Shown piece after piece: positions 16,858 to 38,639 of a stretch of 64,000 nt of DNA. The DNA comes from Macrobrachium rosenbergii (Eukaryota > Arthropoda > Malacostraca > Decapoda > Palaemonidae), in the NCBI RefSeq assembly GCF_040412425.1, contig NC_089767.1:40453509-40517508 (forward strand), in the 5' to 3' direction. Position numbers and translations under genes: made by a program. The notes under the pieces were generated by a model. That model ran no database searches and was not told the origin of the DNA. It saw nothing but the letters and a program-made list of their open reading frames with translations. The first letter of the stretch is position 1. Each line of letters starts with the position of its first letter.

Positions 16858-17036
16858 CATTCACGGTAGACTACTTACAAATACTTGATTCAACATATAA
16901 AATATTTATGGAAAGTATTCAACAGAATAACCTACATACTTGTTTGAGAATATATTTATGGAAAGTATTTCACATGGTAGGCTACTTAAAAATCCTAAAG
17001 TACTCATGAATTTGTCTCTATACGCAGTTCTTTAAT
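15055..17036 (-). pseudogene. E2: decayed E-type family gene, exon 4 intact
   Basis: Exon 4 (15816-15974, 159 nt) is open and nearly identical to E3, beginning VDGSGKVNATAVESKLAEML and containing the PRC cysteine. Exon 5 near 15060-15100 has lost the codons around its first cysteine and its stop. Exon 3 near 16990-17036 has an in-frame TAG after its cysteine and its donor GT has become TT. Exons 1 and 2 and the promoter are missing: sequence matching E3 up to about 27.68 kb stops at about 17540 and jumps to A2 3' flank. It is the mirror image of E1, which kept exon 5 and lost exon 4. Confidence 0.75.
15461..15708. repeat. (GA)n microsatellite cluster
   Basis: Three GA tracts (15461-15511, 15565-15594, 15653-15708) are separated by near-identical spacers of the type AATCTGAAATTATATTTTTA, forming a compound minisatellite with ~95-base period. 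E3 intron 4 has the same arrangement. Confidence 0.9.
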
Positions 17037-17092
17037 TTATGATTAGGTTTATATATATATGATGAGCACTAGTAAATATATTTATAATATTA

Positions 17093-17171
<79 letters not shown>

Positions 17172-17225
17172 TATATATATATATATATGTATATATATAT
17201 TATATATATATATCTATATATATAT

Positions 17226-17320
<95 letters not shown>
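16560..17320. repeat. Minisatellite remnant and (AT)n tracts
   Basis: The ~50-bp unit seen downstream of E3 exon 3 recurs at 16560-17000, interrupted by (AT)n at 16786-16850. A longer AT-rich tract with several interruptions fills 17054-17318. Confidence 0.7.
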
Positions 17321-17321
<1 letters not shown>

Positions 17322-18467
17322 AGAATTCAATTTTTTTCATGTGCTTTCGTACTTACTATACGCTATGTGAAGCAAAATGGAGACTGACTCATTTAGTGGT
17401 ACTTTTACCCACACTTTTTATTTATACTTTTAAAAAAATTATATATGTCAAGTGTAATTTTTTTCAAGGAATAATTTTTATACGTATCAGGTTTTATACA
17501 CGTATATGCACTGTGTGTCTCTTGAGCGTATTCTTTCATGTTGAAATTATCCTGCAGGTTCAAGCAAGGTCTATAAAGAAATGATTGGAACAAAACCCCG
17601 TGTCTCACTGAGCCGGTTTTGGTGAAAATTTTTCGTTTTTTCCAAAGCTTGTGGCTAAGATATTTAGATTATTCAGTGCAACTGTCACACATACCCTACC
17701 GTCTGAGGGATCCAGCCAAAAATCACGCGTATCTTTTCCAGTGCATTAAAATGGCATACGCTGGGATTTATCTTTGATTGTGCAATATTGTGTATAGAGA
17801 GCCGATGACTTTCATTGAAAAATCCCTCTCTTTGGTGAAACAAAATATTTACAACTTTACTGCGTACAGGTAATTGTTATTTGTATATTCCTTCGTCCTT
17901 ACGCTGGCAGATTATATTTACTTGCAATGCATTTTCGGCTTTTTTTTTTCCTTTTGCAAACTATTGAAAGTAAATTCTGTGTCCATTTGCATTGGAGGTG
18001 AGTTGTCGTATAATTACTGAGACTTATCCAGTGATTTTCGTTGATAATCAAGGAGGTTCTTGTTGGACTTTTTCATCCACGTAGGTTTCATTATTCGTCA
18101 GTGATATATCTGACGTTCAGAGGGTAAGATAAAAACTTAGAAATAATAATGCCAAAATTTTAATGAGTTGAAAAAGGAATGTTGTTCACAAAAGTAATCA
18201 GGAATTATGTAGAGTTATGAGTTCATAGTGAAAGATATTTTTCAAGATATCATTGAAGACTTCCAAACAGTAACTAATCTCTCCAAGCCAGGTCATTGCA
18301 CAGTTGCCAGGTTCCAAAGCCTCAGTGTCAGGACTCATTGGTGGGAGAGGCCCTTCCTCCTTACTAAGGAGTCAGTGCAGTCACACAGGCGGCCTTCATG
18401 CAGGTCATGAAACTGTGCATCTGTTCAAATAGGAAAAGTCCAATTAGAAAGATAATAAGTAAAAAAT

Positions 18468-18740
18468 GCGCCGAAGTTTCTTCGGCGCAACCGAGTTTTC
18501 TGTACAGCCGGAACAGCGTATAATCAAGGCCACCGAAATAGATCTATCTTTAGGTGGTCTCGGTATAATGCTGTATAAGCCGCTCAGACTGGTGGTGTCC
18601 TATCCTGCATCGTTAGTATGATTATTGGGTTGACTTTAACCCGAGTAAAAATAAAACCACTGAGATTACAGGGGCTACAATTTGATATGTTTGACGGTTG
18701 GAGGGCATTGATCAGCATAACAATTTGCAGCCCTCGAGAT
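18468..18740. repeat. Dispersed foldback-type element, shortened copy
   Basis: This is the same element as 7625-8005, with the GCGCCGAAGTTTCTTCGGCGC hairpin at its left end as in A1. It has lost the right-hand ~120 bases and lies at the same intron position, so the insertion predates the A1/A2 duplication. Confidence 0.6.
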
Positions 18741-20104
18741 GTTAAATGGAAATCACGATATCACATCATAAATCGAGGATGCAAGCTGATAGCTACCAGT
18801 TGATCGTAGATACCGTATGAGCGAAAGGTAGAGAACAGAGATTCATTTTTTGGAAAGTAATGCTGAATCAAAAATTATGTTACTGTGTCATATTGAGAAG
18901 GCAGTCTGATGGCAACTTTGTTGATTGTGAATGCCAGAAAAAGGCAAAGAATTAAAAGGCAGAGAGAGAGAGAGATTCAAGAGAAAAAGTGGCCCTTATC
19001 ACAGCCTCTTACCTTGAGAGCAGTGGTTCCTCCAGAACTGGTGATGCAGCCAGGAACAGCATCGACGATTTTCTGGACTTGAGCGTCAGTGGTATCAGCA
19101 TTCTTGTTGGCGTTGATCTTTTCCGTGAACTTGGTTTCAGATGGCAAAGCGACACGATGGCTCCGTCTTTTCATCTACAACAAAAATATAGTCCACCCGT
19201 TGAATTTTAATTGAAATGGTTCATATATTATATAAAATAAATAAATATACTGTATATATAATTAGAAAATTTGGGTTCACTTTTGGAGGTGAATATCACA
19301 TGTTAAAATCTAGAAACTAATACAGTCTAATACTTACAACTCCTAAATTGGTTAAGAAGTTATCCTCATGCAGTCCTTAAACTCTTGTGACATGCCTCCA
19401 GATTGTGTATGGTATAGGTGGAACCTGGTGTTGAGCCAGAAACAGAAAGGAGCCTTTATCGTACTATTTATTTTTTTTATGATTTCATTATTATTCCGAC
19501 AACAGTGATCACCTTATATATGAGATTATTTTATGTAGTACTTTAGATGATCGTGTTGGAGTGGAATGGATTTATTTTTTACAGAGTTTCATATTGTGAG
19601 CATCTTTACTGCAGCATATCGGCTGCATGGACATCTGTGCATCATATCATTATTTATATGCACATCTGCGCATCATATCAGTTATATGCACCCTTCAGTA
19701 CATCATGTTGAGCAGTCGTTTGCAATATCGCGCGTCATATCACACAGGATGTTTCTAAGTATGATTTGTTTATAAACAAATGAGAAAGATTTTTAGTAAT
19801 TTGATCTGGTGGAGCGGGGACCTTCACCCCGAGTTTGTCCTCACAGGTTTAATGGCCTTTCCTATAGACTGCCGTCGGCGCCTTCTGTTCTGTTGTGTGT
19901 GGTGGCCTCAAGAGGCTATGACACTTGCAATCTAAGTTGTCAGCGGTGCAGGGTGGGTCTGGAAAGTGGCGTTTGGTTAGGGTTGTATTTTCTGGGAAGA
20001 CAAAAACAAGCCGATTCTCCACATACGTAAGAAAATGTAATCAGTGAGAGAGAGAGAGCGAGAAAAAGAGGCCCGATTCTCCATCTACCTCAGAATTGGT
20101 AATA

Positions 20105-20138
<34 letters not shown>

Positions 20139-20579
20139 GTCCTAGTTCTACATCTGCCTCAGAAAATTTAGTCACTGGGAGAGAGAGAATACGAATCTTA
20201 ACAAGCAATGGATTCGGGAAAACACGGATATAAGAGAATTTCAGATCACAGTGGCTGATGCACTCTTCATACCATAGAGAAGCTTGGTTTAGTAAATATG
20301 ATTATATTTTAATATATCTTACAAATTTATTTTATAATAAAAAAACACTTGCTTTATAAGCCAAGAAGTCACGATAAATGGTAAAATGATGAAAATCTTA
20401 TAATTAGAAAAGGTAATTTTATACTGTAAGGTTGGCAAAGGCCATGTCATGGATAGGCAAATATATCCGTAATATCGGTGGAAGAAATAAAGGGTCTCCT
20501 TACGTGGTCTGGTCTGGTTGAGCATTGACGCTCACAGCAACTAAAAAGCCCGAGAGCGCTTGCCAGGTTGATCTGAAGG

Positions 20580-20693
20580 CTGTAAAAGAAGGAACATACA
20601 TTTTATTTCTGGCAACAGTAGTGTTAATAAGGTATGGCTGCACGATGTCTGGCAAGCCCGTGAAACCTTATCTGCTTAAAAAAATTTAATTGG

Positions 20694-20755
<62 letters not shown>

Positions 20756-22942
20756 CTTAATATGGAATATTCAAATATGACAGCTAAAGATACCTCCTCA
20801 TTTGTTTCTGAAGGGTGGGTTGGATTATCAGATGTAGAGAAAGGGGTTCATTTTGGATAGAGTTGAAGTGGTTCTGTCGCAAATGTTGTTGAAGTTGCTT
20901 GTAGTTGAAATTTTCTACTAACTATTTTTAGAAGATGAAGGGTTATTCATAGATGTTGAACAGGAAATCTGCAATATACTGTAAGGGCGTTCTCTTGGAT
21001 TGCAATTGAGCAAGCTCGCAGACTGTCATCGATTTTTAAATCTTAAAATATAATTACAATTATTGACAAAGTTGGTTGTCCTTTTAGTTAAAGAGATGTG
21101 TTATATACAGAGTTTTTAATGCGTATTTAGTTTCATCCAAAGATCTGTGTTGCTTCTTTAAAATATCTTTCATAAAATAAAAAACAAGAGGGAGGAAAAA
21201 CATAGAGATCTATTTAGTGAACTTCATTTCTTGCTTTGTGCGTGTATTATTGTTTGGGAGAAATCTGTTGTGAGGAAGATCATTTCTTCATTGTGAGTTG
21301 TATTCTCTGATTAAATACATGGAAGATCATTTTTTTCATTGCAAGTTGTAGTCTCTGATTAAATGCATAAGATCATTTTTATGGTGAGTTGTAGTCTCTT
21401 GACTAAATACGAGGAAGATCATTTCTTTATGGTGAGTTGTAGTCTCTGACTGCAAGAACGAAGATCATTTCTTTATGACTTAGGTCTTGCAAGAACGAAT
21501 ATGACTTAGGTATTGGTGTAATTCATACTTTTGTATTCTGGCTTTAAGCTGTTCATTGTAGGAGATTTAAAGCTTTAGTTTTCCTTGAGAAATTCATAAG
21601 GATTGAAACAGGGCCTAATATTCAAGTCTTACATTGTTCTGCTCTGTAGAATGTAACCATTTTTTCTGTGATACAACTTCGAAGATGTAAGATGATGATT
21701 TCTGCCTTAACTTCCAAGATGAGTTTTGCAGTTGTTTATTGACTAATTTGCAGTTATTAGTGCCACAGTTTCAGAAATGTGAAACATTTGTTGCCCTATT
21801 CAAGACGTAACATATACCTCAGATGACAATGAGGCAGTGACACTCGATTAGAAATGTTAGTCTTTAATAAGAGAGGTTCCGGAGGTCCGATTCAGTCGTA
21901 CATTTTGAAGCGAAAGCTTTCCTTTGCCAGTTTATAAAAAGATCATCTTTCATGCTCTTGTTTGTTGAAGAATATTTATAGGAAAATCCGCCGAAATGAG
22001 TGACTGTTGGTGGTGGAGGGGTTCACTTTAAAGATTTTTCTTTTGTTAACTTTACAAAATCTCGTCCAGTATTTTTTTTTTTTCAAAACAGGATTTTTGT
22101 CTTTTTGTGTGTTTGTATCATATTGCCGGTCACGAAATCTCAAACAAAATTGGTAAGGGCAGAAATTTATCAGCAGCGAATAAGCTAAGTTCAGATTGTT
22201 TTAAAAAGATTATTGTGCAGTTTTCACGAAGGACAGAAGCCTAGGGAATTCGTGAGAAAACCGATCACAAGCCTCGTCTTCCCAATGGAATAGCTCAACG
22301 ACTGAAAAACAAAATGAAATCTGGATACTTCATTTTTGTGTTTCAAAGAATTGTCTTAAAATCGTCAGAGTTTGATAAAGGTGACGTTGTTACAGGATGT
22401 AAAACAGAATACCGCACTGTTGCCAGTAAGTTTCAAACATTCAAGATATCCTCGTGTCTGCAGGGATAATATAGAAGGGGATAAATTTATCATACAACAA
22501 CCTTGGTAGAAGACAAAGGGCTTTAAAATCCAGAAATACGTTTTCTTTTGTTCTGTAAGTTAGGGAAGACAAAATAAGAATACTGTGGCAAAATAACCAA
22601 GCAAAAAATAATCATCGTTCGTATTTTAGATTCTGTCATATACACCGGTGCCATTTGTACTTTTCGCGAGCCCTATGAGGATGCAATAATTCCTATAAAT
22701 AAAACCATTTTTAAGAGAAGCCGAGCCTCTTCAGTGATGGATTTATATACATTTACGCCGACTCTTTTCGTTCGCGCATCCCGATGTTATTGAAAACTGC
22801 GAAAATAAAAATAATGCAAAACTCTCTGGAACTGCTGAAAAAAAAACATTGTCAGACAGTGGAACGTCGAAAAAGAAGTTCCAATATCTGCTACATTTCT
22901 TGGTGCTCTATCAATAAAAACAAAAGAGAGACTCAACTTTAC
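20580..22942. other. Intron 0 of A2
   Basis: This is non-coding and colinear with the A1 intron. It holds (AT)n at 20694-20753 and about four units of the 47-bp minisatellite at 21278-21485. No exon is supported. Confidence 0.6.
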
Positions 22943-23024
22943 CTGCCATTGCTGGGAGTTCTCGCACAAAGGGACAGATCTCGTTCCTTGAAGGACCTGA
23001 TGCAGGAGACGTGAGTTGCAAGGG

Positions 23025-23032
23025 TATATATA
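23025..23032 (-). promoter_or_regulatory. TATA box of A2
   Basis: TATATATA lies on the minus strand 76 bases before ATGGCAG at 22949. It is as well conserved as the A1 promoter although the gene body is broken. Confidence 0.6.
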
Positions 23033-28637
<5,605 letters not shown>

Positions 28638-28677
28638 CTTGGGACTGAAAGAGGAGAGACATACATTTACTTTCCCT

Positions 28678-28679
<2 letters not shown>

Positions 28680-28733
<54 letters not shown>
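28680..28733. repeat. (AAT)n microsatellite
   Basis: About 18 units lie 35 bases upstream of E3 exon 1 on the coding strand, inside intron 0. Confidence 0.95.
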
Positions 28734-28736
<3 letters not shown>

Positions 28737-28924
28737 GATAAAATAAGACCCTTTTCATTCCCTCATTTGTCTTCGTAAAGTCTAAGGATTTGAAGTGAAT
28801 TCTGAACAGTACTGTAAGGTTTACACTTAAGAAAAATGGGCCTTAGATAATCCTCATCTCTAAAGAAGGTGAGTGGTCTTCATAGTCGCGAAGAATAATG
28901 ATAATAATAATATAATAATAATAA

Positions 28925-29588
28925 CAAGTGCGCCTTGGTCAACATACAAAAAGGCAAAGTGACAAGGACTGAAGTGATAAAGCTACCAGACGGGAATAGC
29001 ATCCAACACATAGATGAGACAGGATACAAATGATATAAAACACCAAGAGATGAAGGACACGATCAGGAAAGAATACATGCAGGGACTTGAGGCGATACTC
29101 AAGCCAAAACTCAACTCCGGAAATATGACGAAAACCATAAACGCGTGGGCAGTAACAGCAATCAGATACAGCGCAGGAGTAGCGGAGTGGACGAAGGCTG
29201 AAACTCCGCAGCATAGACCAGAAAACTAGGAAATACGTGACAATACACAAAGCACGACACCTAAGAGCAAATACAGACAGACTATACATGACACGAAAGG
29301 AAGGAGGGAGAGGTCTACTAAGCATAGAGGACTGCGTCAACATCGGGAGCAGAGCGCTGGGGCAACACCGGAAAACCATTGAAGACGAGTGGCCAAGGAG
29401 TGCATGGGAAGAAGGGCTGATAAAAGTAGACGAAGACCCAGAAATATACAGAGACAGGAGACTGAAAAACAGAACAGAGGAATGGCACAGCAAACCAATG
29501 CACGGACAGTGCATGAGACAGACAAAAGAACTGGCTAGCGATGAAACATGGCAATGGCTACAGAGGGGAGAACTCAAGGAGGAAAAAG

Positions 29589-29590
<2 letters not shown>
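28925..29590 (+). mobile_element. Fragment of a non-LTR retrotransposon, reverse transcriptase C-terminal region
   Basis: Plus-strand frames contain the motifs [20 protein letters not shown] (about 29140-29200), [20 protein letters not shown] (about 29276-29335) and a later HGQ...[11 protein letters not shown] region. These match what I know of the post-catalytic region of non-LTR element polymerases common in aquatic invertebrates. At least two frameshifts (near 29030 and 29205-29225) separate the pieces. The catalytic palm and both element ends are absent, and the right end is cut by an (AT)n tract at 29590. It lies in intron 0 of E3 in antisense. It is inactive; clade is not resolved. Confidence 0.75.
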
Positions 29591-29669
<79 letters not shown>

Positions 29670-29685
29670 TACATATATATATATA
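29590..29685. repeat. (AT)n microsatellite abutting the retrotransposon fragment
   Basis: The tract begins exactly where the recognisable element sequence stops. It may have grown from an A-rich stretch in the element. Confidence 0.95.
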
Positions 29686-30744
29686 CGCACAATGCTATGT
29701 CATTTTGAAATGCAAAGTACACAGAGAAAAAAACAAAGTTACATTTTAGACCGGTTTCGTTCAAAGACAGCTGAAGAGAACTGATACACAGTAGGAGAGT
29801 TTTTCCATAAACATGTGATGATAAACAGTGGAAAGAAAACATGAAGACGCATAAAACAGCAGGCGGGAGAAGTAGGCAATCCAAGGTGACCGTGTTATTT
29901 ACCAGTCATTGTTTTTCAGCGGTTAGTTGACTTCACCGGCAGTAGTTTCTAACAGAAAGACCAGAGATAAATCTTTTTGCTGACATTGTGGTCAAAATGC
30001 GTACCCTTGTTACTGACACTGCATATGGTATATTTCATTAGAAATTATTGGATATTCATATTCTTATCAAAACTGAACGAAAACTAAACTCAGTTATATT
30101 AAGTTGTAATATAATATTAAAGTTCCTCGACTTTTTCAGCACCTGTCCTGTTAAATTTAGCAGATTTTCGTTTAGAGATGGTCGTAAACAAAAGTGCCTT
30201 TTTCCCATTGCATTGATGCGTGTCCTTGACTGCTAACCCGAACACTGAACTCTCTTAGTACCTGGGGAATATCTGTAGCGCTTTTATCGTAAGGAATCTT
30301 TTGCCGTTCTCTCTGCATGGAGATATTTTAATTCCTTGCCTGTATCTTTACTGCAGCTGTTTCAGCTGTGTATTTCTGGCAGCGTACTTGTAAAGCACTT
30401 AGAATATGGGTGTAATTAATGATTTCTTGACTTCTGGCTTCTGTGCACTCTAAATTGAAACCCTGCCCACGGTTATCCAAAAATGTTAGGTTATAATAAT
30501 TTTATATCTCCATGATAAATTTTTATCGATGACACCAATTCATTTAATCTACAAAAAAAAAAAAAGTGTTCACGGTTACATTTAGCGTTTAGCGGCGAAA
30601 TTAATATTATGTCGTCACTATGATTTAAACAGTGTTATAGTTTGTAGCAGAATGTTGCTTAATATCCTGGCCCAGAACTCCACGTAAAAAAATACTTTTA
30701 AATGTGGTATTGGATTCCCCATGTTCTTAATGAATGCTGTATCC

Positions 30745-30819
<75 letters not shown>

Positions 30820-31394
30820 CTTATCAGAATTTTGGAAAATCGTTAGTAGGTACTTTGGTGAAACTTATAAGCCTGGAATCACTAATAACCTCACATTATT
30901 CTGTATATTGGAATCTTTAATGGTATCAGCCAGTGGATTAAGGACATCACCAGCACAATTTGACAGATTATATGAAATAGAACCAAAAGATCACTGTTAT
31001 CTGGGCAGGAAAACCGGCCAAACGTCTTTTGGTGGGTTGGTGAAGTTGCACAAATAGGAAAATGAAAAGGAAACATTTATTTTCCTTTAATTGGAAAAAT
31101 TGAAATAGATTTCCAGTTCCTCTGTGTGGGTTACGACATATGTAAAAAGGAATGTAAATTTTATGGGACCTATGTTTGGAAGAAATTAGTGTAGTAACTG
31201 CATTCATGGAGGTACGTAGTCACGAATTAGAAGAAACAATTTATTGTGCAAAAAATACCTACAAAAGTACAGCACAACAAGCAATCGTGTAGCGGTATGC
31301 GCATAGGAGAACGCCCTAAAAAAAAATCTGAAGATCAGAAAGCGATATTGTTAGTAGTGAACAATGGCAAATGAATACCCCAATTGTACGTTAC
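29686..31394. other. Rest of E3 intron 0
   Basis: This is single-copy-looking, AT-rich sequence with (CT)n at 30748-30817. No repeated counterpart exists elsewhere in the window. The short open frames here have no recognisable motif. No exon is supported. Confidence 0.5.
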
Positions 31395-31455
31395 CTGACG
31401 ATTCTGTCGGCGTTTGAAGAGAGACCTGAACGGGTTTCAACCTACGGGGAATGTG
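31395..31455 (-). other. Probable non-coding exon 0 of E3
   Basis: On the minus strand a segment downstream of a TATA-like box ends CAAACGCCGACAGAATCGTCAG then donor GTAACG. Gene C exon 0 ends CAAACGCCGAAG then GTAAAG, and both have GCTGTCACA shortly after the TATA box, so the two leaders look homologous. The exon start is estimated from the TATA position. Confidence 0.55.
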
Positions 31456-31481
31456 ACAGCCACAGCTAAACGCCGTGGGGG

Positions 31482-31489
31482 TTTAAATA
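31482..31489 (-). promoter_or_regulatory. TATA-like box of E3
   Basis: TATTTAAA lies on the minus strand about 90 bases before the exon 0 donor and about 2.8 kb before the start codon. Similarity of the downstream leader to gene C supports it. Confidence 0.5.
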
Positions 31490-31734
31490 CTCCCCTGGGA
31501 TTAGATAACAGCTGCCTATTGTAGTGGAAGAGTCATCACGATTGTCTCTTGGAATGCAGGAAGTAGTCAACCATACTTCCGTTTCTGAGGGGGAAAAAAT
31601 AATGACAGAGGTGATTACGTGACGCCCATTGGCAAAGCGAATGGCGCCTTTATGTAACTTATTGGCTGGCATTCTTTTGTTTCGGGCCGTCGTCTGTTGA
31701 TATCTGTAGGTACTTGTTCTTCGTGAACACCCGC

Positions 31735-31890
31735 GTCAGAAGAAACGCTTGCGTTGTCCTAGAGGTCGACCTCAAAAGTAAAGCTTGCAGTGGTTTAGAG
31801 GCTGACCTCAAAAGTAACGCTTTCGTTGTTATAGAGGTTGACCTAAAAAATAACGCATGTGTTGTTATAGAGGTTGATTGATAGAATGTT
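31735..31890. repeat. ~37-bp tandem repeat, about four units
   Basis: Degenerate units contain CTAGAGGTCGACCTCAAAAG and AACGCTTTCGTTGTTATAG. The array lies 250-400 bases upstream of the E3 promoter. Confidence 0.8.
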
Positions 31891-32049
31891 TCTTTCTTTC
31901 TCTGTTGTGAAGGTCTTGGGGTCACATAAATACTGCAGTGCACTGCAAAATGCTTCACTAGTATTGTAATTGCTGCAGATTTTTTCTTTGCACCAAGGGT
32001 CTTTTAGACTTTTTAGTTTGAAAACGGGTTTTGTCTCCAAACTGGGTGT

Positions 32050-32372
32050 AATGCGAGGTATTATAATGGTTCGAGAATTGCAGTACATTGCAGTCTGGTT
32101 GCAAAGCTCTTAGAATAATGAGGTATTATAGCTGTTCCAGAATTGCAGCACATTGCAGTCTGGTTGCAAAGCTCTTAGAATAATGAGGTATTGCAGCGGT
32201 TCCAGATTGCAGCACATTGCAGTCTGGTTGCAAGCTCTTAGAATAATGAGGTATTATAGTGGTTCCAGAATTGCAACACATTGCAGTCTGGTTGCAAAGC
32301 TCTTAGAATAATGAGGTATTATGGCTGTTCCAGAATTGCAGCACATTGCAGTCTGGTTGCAAAGCTCTTAGA
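32050..32372. repeat. 65-bp tandem repeat, five units
   Basis: Units start at about 32054, 32120, 32185, 32249 and 32313 with GAGGTATTATAG and contain GCAGCACATTGCAGTCTGG. They are nearly identical. The array lies upstream of the E3 promoter and downstream of gene C. Confidence 0.9.
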
Positions 32373-33072
32373 AACCAACCTCCTCTGGTTTCACTGGGTT
32401 TATTCCTGTTGTAAAATACTACGAAATTTAATGCTCTTTCAAAAAGTCTCTGGAATTTATCATGAATTTTTAATATTCTTTATGATCAATACCTACTTTG
32501 GAGTGTATTTCAGTCATTCAGATAAAGGGGCAACTTCACGAGGAAGGAATGTGCACTGAGTTTGGTCTCTGCGGTGTGAGGGTTGAAGACTTGAATTTTC
32601 CTTCGTTGAAGGATGAAATTTTACTATCAGTTCTAAGGATGGTCGAGTTGTATGAGTTTTTGTATTTCGTCATCTTTTAGAGGAATTTTTCGATACCTAA
32701 ACCATATCGCGTCCCTCAGCTCTTTTGGGTCTAAGAATTAAAAGGGAAAATATGCAAGCGTGTTAGTTGATCACTGTTTGAAAATAAGTTGTTCGGAGGC
32801 TGAACTCATTTTCGGAAATTGAAGTATCTGCCCGATTAACAGAATTTTCTGTACTGAACGTCACTTATTGTGTGAGCTGCAACAGTTGTAAAAAGGAAGT
32901 AATTGCAATAAGTGACATATCAGTATACCGTTCTGTTCAAGGTCTTACACACATTAATACTAAATAGTTGCATTTTCATTTCACTTCTGAAAACTACAAA
33001 ATACACACACACACATTATATATAATATGTATATATATGTATAAATATTATATATATATATATATATATATT

Positions 33073-33133
<61 letters not shown>

Positions 33134-33405
33134 ACTGCAAAAGCTTAAAACTGTAATATTCGCTCAGGAAAATAATAAAAAAAAAACATATATAAGTGCA
33201 ATTTTATTTCCATGGAAAGTTGTGCTTATAATTGACAATATATTTTTTTCTTCATTTTTGAGAGTAAGGGAGTTTTTTTTTTTTTTTGTTTTTAAATAGC
33301 AGAACTGATATCAGTTAGGCGCAAACATCATCAAAACCAAATTCAGTGTTGGATCCGCAGGACCGTGTCGTCATATCCTTGGGAGGACTTCTTATTTAGG
33401 ATATG
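32373..33405. other. Downstream flank of gene C
   Basis: This is non-coding. 32690-33255, including (AT)n/(GT)n at 33001-33130, is nearly identical to 54.49-55.14 kb and 62.96-63.61 kb downstream of B3 and B4. AATAAA on the minus strand at 33203-33208 is a possible poly(A) signal for gene C, about 200 bases after its stop. Confidence 0.6.
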
Positions 33406-37211
<3,806 letters not shown>

Positions 37212-37309
37212 AGCTGAAATGGAAGAAAAATAAATAAATACTAGGAAAAATAGATTGGACTATCAAACACAACTTTTTAAGTTTTTCCTGTGAATCGGCT
37301 TGAATTATT

Positions 37310-38060
37310 TTGCTGCTGAAAATTAGAATGAAAAAAACAAGTTTGCTAAAGGAAATTAGAATTAAAACACAAGTTGCTAAAGGAAATTGAAATTAATGCA
37401 TAATTTTGCTGAAGGAAATTAGATTTAAACTTAGGTTTACTGAAGGAAATCAGAATAAAAACATAATTTTGCCTCTGAAATGAGAATTAAAAGTAAGTTT
37501 GCCAAAGGAAATTAGAATTAAAACATAAGTTGCTAAAGGAAATTGAAATTAATGCATAGTTTTGCTGAAGGAAATTAGAGTTAGACATAAGTTTACCAAA
37601 GGAAATCAGAATTAAAGCATAATTTTGCTATAGGAAATGAGAATAAAAAGTAAGTTTGCTAAAGGAAAGTAGAATTAAAACATCAGTTGCTCAAGGAAAT
37701 TGAAATTAATGCATAATTTTGCTAAAGGAAAATAGATTTAAACATCAGTTTACTAATGGAAATCAGAGTTAAAGGATAATTTTGCTTTAGGAAATAAGAA
37801 TTAAAAGTAATTTTGCCAAAGGAAATTAGAATTAAAACAGAAGTTGCTAAAGGAAATTGAAATTAATTGAAATTAGAGCATAATTTGGCTAAAGAAAACT
37901 AGATTTAAACATAACTTTACTAAAGGAAACCCGAATTGAAGCATAATTCTGCTGTAGGAAATGAGAATTAAAAGTAAGTTTGCCAAAGCAAATTAAAATG
38001 AAAGCCCACCTGCCAAAGGAGCTCAGGTTTAGAAACAACTTTAGTCAAGGAAATTAAAAC
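37310..38060. repeat. Degenerate ~33-38-bp tandem repeat in C intron 0
   Basis: Many variants of TTGCTAAAGGAAATTAGAAT alternate with TTAAAACATAAG-type text. A longer ~190-base period is visible from the order of variants. It fills almost the whole intron between exon 0 and exon 1. Confidence 0.85.
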
Positions 38061-38142
38061 CAAAATACAAGTTAGCAGCAGCGAATCCGAACATCTGCCA
38101 GAGTTCTTACATTTTATACCGAAAAGGAAAAAAATACTTTAC

Positions 38143-38190
38143 CTTCGGCGTTTGCGAGAGATCTCACTTGTCCAAGGATCTGGTGTGACA
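38143..38190 (-). other. Probable non-coding exon 0 of gene C
   Basis: The leader ends CTCGCAAACGCCGAAG then GTAAAG, a good donor. It contains no ATG before the donor. The 5' end is estimated from the TATA box. Confidence 0.6.
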
Positions 38191-38210
38191 GCGATGAGCC
38201 GAGGGGCTGG

Positions 38211-38218
38211 TATATATA
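38211..38218 (-). promoter_or_regulatory. TATA box of gene C
   Basis: TATATATA within GGTATATATACC is the same core as at A1, 1.0 kb before the gene C start codon. It is not part of a microsatellite. Confidence 0.7.
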
Positions 38219-38452
38219 CCACTTTTGAGTAGTTATCGTCTCCAAGGGGCATGAATTCCGAGCGTGCCAGCCAGAGGAAGCGGCTGTCTTTAGTATATGT
38301 TTGCGCCTTTAATATGCGTTTGTTTGTCGCTTTTTCGGAAGTTTCAAGCATGAACCGCGTCGTTGGACAGGCGCCAGATGTCGTCCTTCCTTACCTGTTA
38401 GAAGCTGTTCTTTTCGGTAGCGGGATGCGCGTGCACGTGGCTAAACTGGATG

Positions 38453-38455
<3 letters not shown>

Positions 38456-38530
<75 letters not shown>

Positions 38531-38574
38531 GAGTATATTATATATATATATAAATATATATATATTTATATATA

Positions 38575-38609
<35 letters not shown>
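38456..38609. repeat. (AT)n microsatellite
   Basis: An interrupted AT tract lies just upstream of the gene C promoter. Confidence 0.95.
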
Positions 38610-38612
<3 letters not shown>

Positions 38613-38639
38613 TAAAAGACAGACAGAAGAATGACATCA

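Larger units (their letters stand above)
18364..22949 (-). pseudogene. A2: A-type family gene with several disabling changes
   Basis: All six exons are recognisable: 22943-22949 (ATGGCAG), 20504-20579, about 19813-19965, about 19345-19440, 19013-19174 and 18364-18420 (encoding SFMTCMKAACVTALTP, then TAG). Exon 1 has a one-base loss then a one-base gain; exon 4 is also locally out of frame, then restored. Exon 2 has several indels and its donor GTAAAT reads ATCAAA. Exon 3 has GG where A1 has GGG, giving an early stop. Most length changes fall in short homopolymers, so some could be sequencing errors, but donor loss and an altered exon 1 phase argue for a pseudogene. Exon 5 and the promoter look intact. 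Confidence 0.75.

Noticed and set aside
28939..29577. 212-codon minus-strand open frame
   Set aside because: It is antisense to the retrotransposon coding text, whose plus-strand motifs are recognisable. The minus-strand protein has no domain pattern.
37300..38060. Possible coding repeat in the AAGGAAATTAGAATTAAAA array
   Set aside because: Stops occur in every frame and unit length varies; it is a degenerate intronic minisatellite.
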